Source of the DNA: Frigoribacterium sp. PhB24
Lineage (GTDB): Bacteria; Actinomycetota; Actinomycetes; Actinomycetales; Microbacteriaceae
Assembly: GCF_003755185.1 (NCBI RefSeq)
Contig: NZ_RKIC01000011.1
Location: 62,001 to 126,000, forward strand
Length of the DNA stretch: 64,000 nucleotides
Reading direction: 5' to 3'
In this document: in pieces, positions 16,666 to 26,207 of the stretch
Layout: every line of letters starts with the position of its first letter
How positions within the stretch are numbered: the first letter of the stretch is position 1
Notes under the pieces: generated by a model
The model's database searches: none
Told to the model about the DNA's origin: nothing
The model's input: only the letters and a program-made list of their open reading frames with translations
Made by a program: the position numbers and the translations under genes

Positions 16666-17814
16666 TCAGGTGGCCACCTCGGCGCGGGGGCGCCGCAGTC
16701 GGTGGGTCGCGAGCAGCACGACGACCACGACGCCCACGCCGATCGCGGTGTCGGCCGTCCGGGTCGCCACGAGGGCGCCCACGTCGACGGGTTCGCCCCC
16801 GAGCGCCCGCATGCCGAGCGCCATGGGCGTGATGAACACCAGGGCGAGCCCGTAGTTGCGCACGATCAGCAGTTCGGTCGCGAACTGCAGGACGCCGAAG
16901 GCGACGATCAAGGCGGCGACCCCGGGGTGCCAGGCCAGCAGCAAGGCGGCGAGGGCCACCCCGACGAGGGTGCCGAGGAGGCGGTGGCCGGCTCGCACGA
17001 GCTGGCCCGCCGTCGCGCTCCCCACCACGGGCACCACGGCCGACACCATCGCCCAGTACGGGCTCTCGACACCGAGACCCAGGCTGAGCAGCCCGGCCGC
17101 GATCGAGGCCACCAGGCAGACGGCGGCGTGGACGACCGTCCGTCGACCGTCCAGCGGTCGCGGTCCGCGCCTCCAGCGGCGTCCGTCGACGGTGGCGAGC
17201 GCCCGACGGCCGCCCGGCAGCAGCACGCCGGCGAACGACGCGAGCAGGGCGAGCGCGAGACTCGCCGGCGCGACGACCGCTGCCACGGCGACGGTCGACG
17301 CGGTCGCGGGCACGAATGCCGAGACGCCGAGGCCGAAGACGAAGAAGAGCGGGCCGGGCGGACTCCAGCGGCGCAGGTCGGAGGTGGCCGAGGTGACGCC
17401 GGCGACCAGACCGATCGTCACGACCAGCACCCAGACCGGGGCTGACGAGGCGGCCAGTGCGGTGCCCAGCACCACGCAGGAGACGAGTGCGAGCCCGGCC
17501 TCGAGCTGCATCTCGAGTCGCTGGAATCGGGGCAGGCCGCGCCCGAACGCCGAGGCGAAGGCCCCGAACACCGCGTAGGGCGTCCACTCCACGTGACCGA
17601 TCAGGGCCAGAACGACCATCGGCACGAGCACGGAGGCGGCGACTCGGGCCGCCGGACGGTGGGCGCCGTCGTGCGGGCCGAAGCGGAGCAGGTCGCGCGG
17701 GTGCGGCAGCAGGCGGTGGGCGGGGGTCGTGGTCGTGATGGGGCGGTCCTCTGGTCGACGCGGCGTGGGCGCTCGTCGTCGAACTGCTTCACGGGTGAAT
17801 GATCTGACAGTCAC
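16666..17814 (-). CDS. FUSC-family aromatic-acid-exporter-like membrane protein
   Basis: A 382-residue membrane protein with two sets of hydrophobic segments, about ten in total. The second half begins VVHAAVCLVASIAAGLLSLGLGVESPYWAMVSAVVP, the hallmark of the FUSC (fusaric acid resistance/YccC) domain, here without the large cytoplasmic domain of YccS. Export of a weak acid or aromatic compound is the family role. It is divergent from a MarR repressor across 32 bases that hold an inverted repeat, so regulation by that MarR protein is likely. The ATG start at 17814 puts the left operator arm inside its first codons. Confidence 0.75.
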   Translation of the reverse strand: MTVRSFTREAVRRRAPTPRRPEDRPITTTTPAHRLLPHPRDLLRFGPHDGAHRPAARVAASVLVPMVVLALIGHVEWTPYAVFGAFASAFGRGLPRFQRLEMQLEAGLALVSCVVLGTALAASSAPVWVLVVTIGLVAGVTSATSDLRRWSPPGPLFFVFGLGVSAFVPATASTVAVAAVVAPASLALALLASFAGVLLPGGRRALATVDGRRWRRGPRPLDGRRTVVHAAVCLVASIAAGLLSLGLGVESPYWAMVSAVVPVVGSATAGQLVRAGHRLLGTLVGVALAALLLAWHPGVAALIVAFGVLQFATELLIVRNYGLALVFITPMALGMRALGGEPVDVGALVATRTADTAIGVGVVVVVLLATHRLRRPRAEVAT

Positions 17815-17839
17815 TTTACCCGTGAACCATCGGTAGTCT
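17788..17839. promoter_or_regulatory. FUSC/marR divergent operator and marR promoter
   Basis: TTCACGGGT (17788-17796) and ACCCGTGAA (17818-17826) form a perfect nine-base inverted repeat spanning the divergent region. TAGTCT at 17834-17839 is the likely -10 of the MarR gene, seven bases before its ATG. Binding by the adjacent MarR protein is inferred. Confidence 0.55.
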
Positions 17840-17846
17840 CAAGGGC

Positions 17847-18344
17847 ATGACCGATACCGGCCCCCGCGACGTGATGGACGACGTCCACGACCGGTGGCGC
17901 GAACTGCGGCCCGACCTCGACGTCTCGGCCGTGCCCGTCATCGGCCGGGTGAACCGTCTGGCACGCATCGTGCAGCGGCGCAGCGACGATCTGCTGGCCC
18001 AGTTCGGCCTGGGACGGGCGGACTTCGACCTGCTCGCGGCCCTGACCCGACGCGACGGCCCGATGAGTCCGACGCAGTTGGCCGACGAGACGCTGCTCTC
18101 GCCGCCGGCCGTCACCAAACGAGTCAAGGGCCTGCTCGTGGCGGGCCTCGTCCATCGGTCGGCGAACCCCACCGACCACCGCGGCTACTTCGTCGCCCCG
18201 ACGGAAGCCGGCGGTCGCCTGATCGACCGGGTGCTCGAGGTGCAGCTCGCCGACGAGCGGGCGATGCTCGCCGCCCTGCCCGAGGAGGCGCGGGAGGCCG
18301 TCGCGGACGGCCTGCGTCACCTGCTCGTCGCCCTCGAGGGCTGA
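17847..18344 (+). CDS. MarR-family transcriptional regulator
   Basis: A 165-residue winged-helix repressor. The recognition region reads GPMSPTQLADETLLSPPAVTKRVKGLLVAGLVHRSANPTDHRGYFVAPTEAG, the classical MarR DNA-binding core with a wing ending in DHRGY. Dimerisation helices flank it. The -10 box is seven bases from ATG, so the transcript is probably leaderless and autoregulated through the operator shared with the FUSC exporter gene. The ligand is unknown but is probably the exported acid. Confidence 0.85.
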   Translation: MTDTGPRDVMDDVHDRWRELRPDLDVSAVPVIGRVNRLARIVQRRSDDLLAQFGLGRADFDLLAALTRRDGPMSPTQLADETLLSPPAVTKRVKGLLVAGLVHRSANPTDHRGYFVAPTEAGGRLIDRVLEVQLADERAMLAALPEEAREAVADGLRHLLVALEG

Positions 18345-18378
18345 ACGGCAGCCGCCCCGGGGAGCAGGGGTGGAAGAG

Positions 18379-18451
18379 AGCCGGCCACGGGACTTGAACC
18401 CGTAACCTTCCGATTACAAGTCGGATGCGCTACCAATTGCGCCAGGCCGGC
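18379..18451 (-). tRNA. tRNA-Thr (anticodon TGT)
   Basis: On the minus strand the cloverleaf is complete: acceptor GCCGGCC pairs with GGCCGGC, the anticodon loop CTTGTAA places TGT at 34-36, and the T-arm carries GGGTTCAAGTCCC. The discriminator base is T and CCA is not encoded. It lies between the MarR gene and a small membrane-protein gene. Confidence 0.93.
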
Positions 18452-18597
18452 GAGGCATGCCCATCTTACCCAGCCCGCGCCTCCTCACCCGGCGTCAAGC
18501 CTGCGGTCGGTGCAGGATTGGCGCTCCGAGGCCGAGAAGTGGTGAAGTAGAGCGAGCGCACCGCGCCCGCCAGACGCATCGACCAAGAGGAGCCCCC

Positions 18598-18780
18598 TTG
18601 TCCACGATCTTGACCGCGATCGGTTCGCTCGCCCTGCTCTTCGTCAGCTTCGCCCTGTTCGCCTACTCGTTCGGCACCGGCGAGCCCAACGCCGTCATCT
18701 TCTTCGCCGGCATCGTCCTGATGACGGGGTCGTTCTGGCTGCCCATCACGGTGATCGGCAACAGCCACAAGACCTGGTGA
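18598..18780 (+). CDS. Small two-helix membrane protein
   Basis: A 60-residue protein, LSTILTAIGSLALLFVSFAL at the N-terminus, with two transmembrane helices (about 4-24 and 33-53) and a short WLPITVIGNSHKTW tail. The start is read as TTG 18598, with AAGAGGAG about eight bases upstream; a longer in-frame reading lacks hydrophobic or domain support and runs into the tRNA region. No function is recognised. Confidence 0.55.
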   Translation: MSTILTAIGSLALLFVSFALFAYSFGTGEPNAVIFFAGIVLMTGSFWLPITVIGNSHKTW

Positions 18781-18814
18781 CCCCGTCGGCGCCCTATCCC
18801 GGGGCGCCGACGGA

Positions 18815-19360
18815 CTACGGCGTGCTGACGAACTGCTCGGGGTCGAGCAGCTTGCGCGGCTTGGGATCATCCCCCTCGCGCCCGCCGACGTACAGCCAGC
18901 CCAACAGCTGTTCACCCTCACGCAGGCCGTGCGCCGCCGCCACCTCGGGTGCCCGGGTCAGGACGCCGGTGCGCCAGAAGACGCCCCAGCCCTCGTCGTC
19001 GAGGACGAGCGACAGCAGGTGCGCGACCCCCGAGGCAACGGATTCTTGCTCCCAGTAGGGCACCTTGCGGCTCTCGCGCGGCGAGACGACGACCGCGACG
19101 ATCAGCGGCGCCCGGAACGCCTTCTGCGTCAACTTGTCGCGGGCGTGGCCCTCGGCCCCGCCCGCGTCGGCCAGCGACCGGCCGACGATCAGGCGGTCGT
19201 CTCCGCGGAACTCGATCAGCCGCCACGGGCGCAACTCGGAGTGGTCGGCCACCGTCGCCGCCGAGCGCACCGCGTCGAGCAACTGCTCGTGCGTCGGCGC
19301 GACGTCGGTGACCTTCGACCGCGACCGGCGTCGGCGGGCGGCGTCGGCGACCGTGCTCAC
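18815..19360 (-). CDS. Nitroreductase-family flavoprotein
   Basis: A 181-residue FMN-dependent nitroreductase-like protein. The pattern VADHSELRPWRLIEFRGDD, then HLLSLVLDDEGWGVFWRTG and EQLLGWLYVGGREGDDPKPRK matches the small nitroreductase branch in which the FMN phosphate is held by early Arg/Ser residues. Reduction of quinones or nitro compounds with NAD(P)H is typical of the family. GTG 19360 overlaps the msrB stop by one base (TAGTG), so it is translationally coupled to MsrB. The arrangement suggests a joint role against oxidative or electrophile stress, which is inference. Confidence 0.75.
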   Translation of the reverse strand: MSTVADAARRRRSRSKVTDVAPTHEQLLDAVRSAATVADHSELRPWRLIEFRGDDRLIVGRSLADAGGAEGHARDKLTQKAFRAPLIVAVVVSPRESRKVPYWEQESVASGVAHLLSLVLDDEGWGVFWRTGVLTRAPEVAAAHGLREGEQLLGWLYVGGREGDDPKPRKLLDPEQFVSTP

Positions 19361-19761
19361 TACTCGGCGGCCGTGAAGTCGAGCGAGATGCTGTTCATGC
19401 AGTAGCGGTCGCCGGTGGGCGTGCCGAAACCGTCGGGGAACACGTGGCCCAGGTGCGAGCCGCAGTTCGCGCAACGCACCTCGGTGCGGGTCATGCCGAG
19501 GCTGTTGTCGTCGATGAGCTGCACGGCGTCGGGGTTCACCGACTCGTAGAAGCTGGGCCAGCCGCAGCCGCTGTCGAACTTGGTGCCGCTCTTGAACAGC
19601 TCGGCGCCGCAGGCGGCACAGGCGTAGGTGCCGGCACGGCTCTCGTCGAGCAGCTCGCCGGTCCACGGGCGCTCGGTGGCGGCCTCACGCAGGACGGAGT
19701 ACTGGTCGGCGTCGAGCTCCTCGCGCCACTGCTCGTCGGTCTTCTCGATCTTGTACGCCAC
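19360..19761 (-). CDS. msrB: Peptide-methionine (R)-S-oxide reductase MsrB
   Basis: A 133-residue MsrB that repairs methionine-R-sulfoxide in proteins using thioredoxin. Zinc-binding CxxC pairs are CAACGAELF and [12 protein letters not shown]; the substrate loop is [12 protein letters not shown]; the catalytic Cys is in [13 protein letters not shown] at the C-terminus. Length and motif order are standard. It is the first gene of a two-gene unit with the nitroreductase. Unlike fused MsrAB forms, it stands alone. Confidence 0.95.
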   Translation of the reverse strand: MAYKIEKTDEQWREELDADQYSVLREAATERPWTGELLDESRAGTYACAACGAELFKSGTKFDSGCGWPSFYESVNPDAVQLIDDNSLGMTRTEVRCANCGSHLGHVFPDGFGTPTGDRYCMNSISLDFTAAE

Positions 19762-19852
19762 GATGATCTCCTCGCTTGTCGGGACTCCTCATTCAACACG
19801 GTCGACCGGCGCACGATTCCCCGGCCCCCACCGGGCTGCCAGACTCCTGCGT

Positions 19853-20833
19853 GTGAGCACCTCCGACCGGTTCCTGGCCGCGGCCCTCGCCTTCGACCGC
19901 GAGGGCTCGCCCTCGCAGGCCGAACTCGCTCGAGGCATCGCGGGTGACGCGACCGCGGTGGCCGTCGTCGACCGAGCCGAGGAGGCGCGGCGTCAGCCCG
20001 TCCTCGTCCTCGCGGTCTGCCGGTGGCTGGGCGCGCCGCTCGGGCCCTGGTCGGCGCTGCGGCCCTGGCTGCTCGCCCGCTCCGACGACGTCGTGGCCGA
20101 ACTCGCCCGCCGGCTCACCCAGACCAACGACGTACGACGGTGCGCCCCGCTCTCGGTCGCCCTGGCCCGCGTGCCGGGCCCGGTCGCCCTGCTCGAGGTC
20201 GGCGCCTCGGCCGGACTCTGCCTCGGTGTGGACCGGTACGGCTACCGCTCGGGCGACCGCACCTGGGGTGACCCGTCGAGCACGGTGCAGGTGCGCATCG
20301 ACGTCGCCACCGCGGTCGTGGGCGGGACCCGGCCTCGACCGGAGCTGCCGACGGGGCCGCTGCCCGAGGTCACCTGGCGCGCGGGGATCGACCTCGACCC
20401 GGTCGACGTCCGTGACCGCGACCAGGTGGCGTGGCTCGAGACGTTGCTGCCACCGGAGCGCGGCGACCGGCTCGCGCTGTCGAGGCGGGCGGTCGCGCTC
20501 GCCCGCACCGCGCCTCCTCGGCTCGTCACGGCGGACGCCGTCGACGGGCTCGCCGCACTCGCGGCCGAGGCTCCGTCGGACGCGACCCTGGTCGTCGTCT
20601 CGACGGGGACGCTGGTCTACCTGCCGGGTCGGCGGCGCCAGGCCTTCGTCGACGAGGTCGGCCGGCTCGGCGCGCGGTGGATCTCGTACGAACGCCGCGA
20701 CCTCCTGACGGACGTGGTCGCCGAGGTGCCGCCAGGAGTGTCCGCCGACGACTCGTTCGCCGCACTCGCCCTCGACGGACGGGTGCTCGGCGTGGGGGAC
20801 GCGCACGGCACGCGTCTGCACCTCACGGCGTGA
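19853..20833 (+). CDS. DUF2332-family protein
   Basis: A 326-residue soluble protein. GWTLEV-like features are replaced by ALLEVGASAGLCLGVDRYGYR, and the AGIDLDPVDVRDRDQVAWLETLLPPE block is characteristic of DUF2332, an uncharacterised actinobacterial/proteobacterial family resembling class I methyltransferases. The LEVGASAG glycine loop could bind a nucleotide cofactor; this is an inference. GTG 19853 is chosen because CAGACT at 19840-19845 fits a -10 box seven bases upstream. Two copies of the dispersed word (19981, 20509) are inside the gene and encode EEARR and PPR. Confidence 0.7.
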   Translation: MSTSDRFLAAALAFDREGSPSQAELARGIAGDATAVAVVDRAEEARRQPVLVLAVCRWLGAPLGPWSALRPWLLARSDDVVAELARRLTQTNDVRRCAPLSVALARVPGPVALLEVGASAGLCLGVDRYGYRSGDRTWGDPSSTVQVRIDVATAVVGGTRPRPELPTGPLPEVTWRAGIDLDPVDVRDRDQVAWLETLLPPERGDRLALSRRAVALARTAPPRLVTADAVDGLAALAAEAPSDATLVVVSTGTLVYLPGRRRQAFVDEVGRLGARWISYERRDLLTDVVAEVPPGVSADDSFAALALDGRVLGVGDAHGTRLHLTA

Positions 20834-20970
20834 CGGCGATGCGACCCGTGGCCCCTCTGGCCGCCGACGTCCCGGGCGGGCCGACGCGATGTCGGACCAC
20901 GCCCGTGGCCTCCGCGATCGCCCGGAACCCCGCCCGTAGGATGACCCGGGACCAGGGGAGGGCCGCGACG

Positions 20971-21258
20971 ATGGACGACAAGGCGACGAGCGACGACGTG
21001 CGCACGAGCGCGTTGTCCGAACGCGACCGTGCCGTGCTCGACTTCGAGCAGCGTGCCCCCGCCGCCCCGGGTGCCCGGGAGGCCGCCATCCGTCGCGAGT
21101 TCGGCCTCGGGGTCGTTCGTTATCAGCAGTTGCTCAACTCGCTCATAGACCGACCCGCTGCACTGGCGTACGCACCCATGCTCGTCGGCCGCCTCCAGCG
21201 CCTACGAGCCGCCCGCCGAGACGCCCGAGCGACCCGTTCGTTCGGTCCGACCCGCTGA
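20971..21258 (+). CDS. DUF3263 protein
   Basis: A 95-residue protein beginning MDDKATSDDVRTSALSERDRAVLDFEQ and containing REFGLGVVRYQQLLNSLIDRPAAL, the signature of DUF3263. In mycobacteria the homologue (Rv0430) lies directly before the LytR_C protein VirR (Rv0431), exactly as here. The helix pattern suggests a small helix-turn-helix-like fold, but no function is established. A TAGGAT box at about 20937 and GGGGAG before ATG 20971 give a short normal leader. The next gene follows after 17 bases. Confidence 0.8.
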   Translation: MDDKATSDDVRTSALSERDRAVLDFEQRAPAAPGAREAAIRREFGLGVVRYQQLLNSLIDRPAALAYAPMLVGRLQRLRAARRDARATRSFGPTR

Positions 21259-21275
21259 TCCACGAGAGACCACGC

Positions 21276-21848
21276 ATGCCGAAATTCGACCGAGACCGGT
21301 TCGACGACGTTCCCGCCGACCTCGACCGCGTCGGGGCCCACCGGGCCGAGAAGCGCCCCGGCAGCGGCTGGATCGCCTTCGCCTGGGCGGCCCTCGCCGT
21401 CGGTGTGCTGGTCGGTGCCGGCGTCGTCTACCTCGGGGTCGCGAACAACAGCTTCCAGTTCGTCAACCCGTCGTCGTCCAGCACGGCCGCGGCCGAGGCC
21501 CCCGAGACCGAGACGACGGCCCCGGCTCCGACTCCGTCCGTCACGCCGCTGACCGACCCGTCGCAGATCGACCCCTCGGTCACGACCATCACCGTGCTGA
21601 ACGGCACGGCCACGGCCGGGCTCGCCGGTTCGGCCTCCGACCGGCTCGAGGCCGTCGGCTGGGTCGTCGGGACCCAGGGCAACGCCAGTGAGCGCGTCGC
21701 GACGTCGACCGTCTACTATTCGGCGGCCGACGACGAGGCCGCGGCGCTCGGCCTCGCGCAGCGACTCGGCATCACCGACGTCGAATCGAGCGACGCCTTC
21801 CCGGGTGCCGCGGTCACGATCGTCCTCGGGGCCGACTACAGCCTCTGA
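21276..21848 (+). CDS. LytR_C-domain membrane-anchored protein (VirR-like)
   Basis: A 190-residue bitopic protein: cytoplasmic basic head (residues 1-30), one transmembrane helix (about 32-55), a Ser/Thr/Pro/Glu-rich linker (about 65-95), and an extracytoplasmic LytR_C domain with ITVLNGTATAGLAGSASDRLEAVGW. LytR_C proteins act in cell-envelope maintenance, and VirR of Mycobacterium is the best-known case. It is co-transcribed with DUF3263. Unlike true LytR-CpsA-Psr enzymes it has no phosphotransferase domain, so an enzymatic role is unlikely. Confidence 0.8.
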   Translation: MPKFDRDRFDDVPADLDRVGAHRAEKRPGSGWIAFAWAALAVGVLVGAGVVYLGVANNSFQFVNPSSSSTAAAEAPETETTAPAPTPSVTPLTDPSQIDPSVTTITVLNGTATAGLAGSASDRLEAVGWVVGTQGNASERVATSTVYYSAADDEAAALGLAQRLGITDVESSDAFPGAAVTIVLGADYSL

Positions 21849-22112
21849 CGGCCTCTCCGCGCCTCCTGTGTTACGCCCAGGTCTAATTACCGGTTAAATC
21901 CTCGTCTTCAGCGGGTGTTTCTCGGACGAGGTGTCGTTCCGGGCTTTCGCCGTGGCTACGATCTGGAATTGGTCGCCCCTCACGGCTCGCCGACCTGGTG
22001 TTCTGCACGAGTGACGCTGCCCCGTCCGGGCGCGCAGGTCACTGCGTCGACGACCCGGCTCGGCACCACCGCACGCGCCGTACCACCACAGCGACACAAG
22101 GGGAGCGACACC

Positions 22113-22316
22113 ATGGCAAACGGGACCGTGAAATGGTTCAACGCGGAGAAGGGCTACGGCTTCATCACCGTCGAGGGAGACGGCCAGGACGTCTTCGTGC
22201 ACTACTCGGCCATCGACATGAGCGGGTACAAGGTCCTGGAAGAGGGCCAGGCCGTCGTGTTCGAGGTGGGCACGGGCGACAAGGGGCCGCAGGCGGAGTC
22301 CGTCCGACTCGCCTGA
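22113..22316 (+). CDS. cspA: Cold-shock protein (CspA type)
   Basis: A 67-residue single cold-shock domain with RNP1 as KGYGFITV and RNP2 as VFVHYSAI; it binds single-stranded RNA and DNA and is an RNA chaperone. The 264 bases upstream are gene-free and comparatively AT-rich at 21885-21900, in keeping with the long 5' leaders of cold-inducible csp genes, but I cannot define a thermosensor by eye. A ribosome-binding site AAGGGGAG precedes ATG. It lies between the LytR_C gene and groL, which has its own promoter. Confidence 0.93.
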   Translation: MANGTVKWFNAEKGYGFITVEGDGQDVFVHYSAIDMSGYKVLEEGQAVVFEVGTGDKGPQAESVRLA

Positions 22317-22413
22317 CGCCCGTCGGTGCGCCTCCACGCGCCGACGCTCTCGCCGCACGCCGCCACGGTCCGCCGTGGCGGCGTGCTCGTGCGTCCGGGC
22401 CCCGTCACGTCAC

Positions 22414-22438
22414 TTGCACTCTCATCGGGCGAGTGCCA
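22414..22438 (+). promoter_or_regulatory. CIRCE element 1 overlapping the groL promoter
   Basis: GCACTC-N9-GAGTGC at 22416-22436 matches the HrcA operator core. TTGCAC (22414-22419), a 17-base spacer and CAGAAT (22437-22442) form the likely promoter, so HrcA binding would block RNA polymerase directly. Confidence 0.88.
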
Positions 22439-22448
22439 GAATCGTTGC

Positions 22449-24135
<1,687 letters not shown>

Positions 24136-24170
24136 TCCGCAGCGGCTCGGCTCACGCCGGGCACACGCTC

Positions 24171-24202
24171 AAGGGCGGTTCCCCTCCGGGGGAGCCGCCC
24201 TT
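24171..24202 (+). terminator. groL terminator hairpin
   Basis: AAGGGCGGTTCCCC pairs with GGGGAGCCGCCCTT (one G-T pair) across a short loop, 36 bases after the groL stop, and ends in TT. It is a typical high-GC intrinsic terminator. Confidence 0.75.
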
Positions 24203-24223
24203 CGGCGTCGGCTCCTGACGACA

Positions 24224-24277
24224 CCAGGAAATGGACACCGCACCACGAGAAAACGTGGTGCGGTGTCCATCTCCTGG
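24224..24277. terminator. Long hairpin B3 between groL and the histidine kinase
   Basis: The arms at 24224-24247 and 24254-24277 match over 23 of 24 bases around the loop AGAAAA. It lies between convergent genes, after the groL terminator. Its central word GACACCGCACCACG recalls the other CACCGC hairpins at 9622 and 36562. A short GGCGCCG tandem repeat (24299-24330) follows just before the kinase stop. Confidence 0.55.
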
Positions 24278-24338
24278 CGTTGCGGGACGGTAACGCGCGG
24301 CGCCGGGCGCCGGGCGCCGGGCGCCGGGGCCGGTCGGG

Positions 24339-26099
24339 CTAGGCGGTGGCGGCGGGTTCGACCGGAGTGGCCGCGTCGGCCGGCATCAGGGGGAGGGCGA
24401 CCCGGAAGGTCGCACCACCGCCGGGGGTGTCGTCGACGTCGACCGAGCCACCGTGAGCCGCCACGATGCCTGACACGATGGCCAGGCCCAGCCCGCTGCC
24501 GCCCGTGTCGCGGGTGCGCGACGAGTCGGCACGCCAGAAGCGCTGGAAGATCTTCTCGCGGATCTGCGGCGGGATGCCTTCGCCGTGATCGACGATGGCG
24601 ACCGTGGCGACGCCGCGCCCGGGGTCGGACTGCACCACGAGCTCGATCGGGCTGTCGTGCTCGGTGAACCGCATGGCGTTGCCCATCAGGTTGGTGATGA
24701 CCTGACGGATCTTGTTCTCTTCGCCGTGCACGATGGCCGGGGCCTCGAACCGCTGCACCTCGTCCTGCAGCTGCGCGGCGGTGGCCGTGTCGCCGTTGCG
24801 CACGGCCCGGGCCCGCAGACTGCGGAGGCGCGCGAGGGTCGCGCCCGCGAACGAGATCGGCCCCGTCGCCCCGGGCACGGCACCCCCGAGTGGCGTGCCC
24901 GGCACGGGGGGTGTGGTCGCGGCCGGGGGAGCGGTCGGGGGGAGGCGACCGTCGGTGGCCGCCTCGTCACCCTCGACCGGCGCGTCGAACGTCGGGGCGA
25001 CCGGTTCGAGGACGATCACGTCGATGTCACGGTCGGGGTTCGACGCCATCGTGTCGAGTGCGGAGTCGCGGGCGAGCTGGACGAGGTCCACGGGACCGAG
25101 CTCGAGGGGCTTGGACTCGTCGAGGCGGGCCAGCGCGAGCAGGTCCTGGACCAGCACGCCCATGCGGATGGCCTCCTTCTCGATGCGGTCCATCGCCTGG
25201 GCGACGTCCTCGGGCTTGGTCAGGGCGCCCATGCGGTACAGCTCGGCGTAACCGCGCAACGACACGAGCGGGGTGCGCAGTTCGTGACTGGCGTCGCCGA
25301 CGAAGCGCCGCATCTGGTCGATGGTCTTGGCGCGGTCGTCGAACGCGCTGTCGATCCGATTGAGCATCGTGTTGAGCGACCGGTTGAGCCGCCCGACCTC
25401 GGTGTTCGGCGTCGTCGAGTCGAGTCGCTGGGTGAAGTCGCCGTCGGCGAATCGAGCCGCGGTGGCCTCGACGTCGCGCAGGGGCGCGAAGGTCGAGGTG
25501 ACCAGCAGACGGGTGAGCGCGGCCCCGAGCACGACGACCGAGAGACCGAAGCCCAGGAAGATGCCGCCGAAGCGCCCGATGGTCGCGTTCGTCCCCGCCA
25601 GGTTGGTGCCGGCCACGATGACGGCCGGGACGGTCGTCACGCTGCCCTGGGCGTCCGTCGAACGCAGGTTGGCCGCGTGGGCGAAGAGTCGCCATTCGTT
25701 GTCGCGGGACGCGTTGTACCGGTTGAACGCCTCGTCGAGGGGAGCGCCGGCGATGCCGACGCCCGAGAGGTCGGGGGCGTCGGTGGCGCTCGACAACTGG
25801 GAGCGGGTATCGCAGATGAGATCGCCCTCGTCGTCGAGGATCGCCACGTAGCTGCTGGTCAGGCCGGCGAAGTTGACGGTGCACGATCGCGAGTCGGCCT
25901 GGTCGAAGGACGCGCTGGTGAAGTTCGTCGCCGAGTTCCGCAGCGACGTGTCGACCTGCCCCATGAGGTACGTACTGAGGACCGTCATCGTGCCGAGACC
26001 GGCGACGACGAGGCCGAGGGTGACCAGGGTCACCGTGATACCGGTGATCTTGGTGCGGATGGAGATCTCGTTCCACCACTGCGAGAGGCGAGCGTGCAT
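24339..26099 (-). CDS. Sensor histidine kinase
   Basis: A 586-residue membrane kinase. Transmembrane 1 is at about residues 20-42, an extracytoplasmic sensor loop of about 130 residues contains two Cys (SCTVNF, LICDTRS), transmembrane 2 is at 177-199, then HAMP, HisKA with His 272 in DASHELRTPLVSLRGY, and a HATPase with the G box GGSGLGLAIVSGIVAAHGG. An unusual Pro/Thr/Ala-rich insertion of about 60 residues splits the HATPase region before the N box. It is the partner of the response regulator encoded upstream, but a strong hairpin separates the two. The signal is unknown. Confidence 0.9.
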   Translation of the reverse strand: MHARLSQWWNEISIRTKITGITVTLVTLGLVVAGLGTMTVLSTYLMGQVDTSLRNSATNFTSASFDQADSRSCTVNFAGLTSSYVAILDDEGDLICDTRSQLSSATDAPDLSGVGIAGAPLDEAFNRYNASRDNEWRLFAHAANLRSTDAQGSVTTVPAVIVAGTNLAGTNATIGRFGGIFLGFGLSVVVLGAALTRLLVTSTFAPLRDVEATAARFADGDFTQRLDSTTPNTEVGRLNRSLNTMLNRIDSAFDDRAKTIDQMRRFVGDASHELRTPLVSLRGYAELYRMGALTKPEDVAQAMDRIEKEAIRMGVLVQDLLALARLDESKPLELGPVDLVQLARDSALDTMASNPDRDIDVIVLEPVAPTFDAPVEGDEAATDGRLPPTAPPAATTPPVPGTPLGGAVPGATGPISFAGATLARLRSLRARAVRNGDTATAAQLQDEVQRFEAPAIVHGEENKIRQVITNLMGNAMRFTEHDSPIELVVQSDPGRGVATVAIVDHGEGIPPQIREKIFQRFWRADSSRTRDTGGSGLGLAIVSGIVAAHGGSVDVDDTPGGGATFRVALPLMPADAATPVEPAATA

Positions 26100-26154
26100 G
26101 AGGTCAGACGTTATCGGAGCCGGCTGGGCGCGCCCCGCCGGTCGCAGGGCGCAT

Positions 26155-26191
26155 GACGACGCCCGACCGTGCGGAACGGTCGGGCGTCGTC
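26155..26191 (-). terminator. Hairpin between response regulator and kinase
   Basis: GACGACGCCCGACCGT (26155-26170) is an exact complement of 26176-26191 with a five-base loop. Both flanking genes run leftward, so it lies in the operon interior, 17 bases after the regulator stop, and should reduce kinase expression relative to the regulator. Confidence 0.65.
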
Positions 26192-26207
26192 GTGCGGTGA
26201 CGTGGGA

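Noticed and set aside
18452-18597. Upstream extension of the small membrane protein to 107 residues
   Set aside because: The extension is Arg/Pro-rich, overlaps the region next to the tRNA, and lacks a ribosome-binding site. TTG 18598 has AAGAGGAG.
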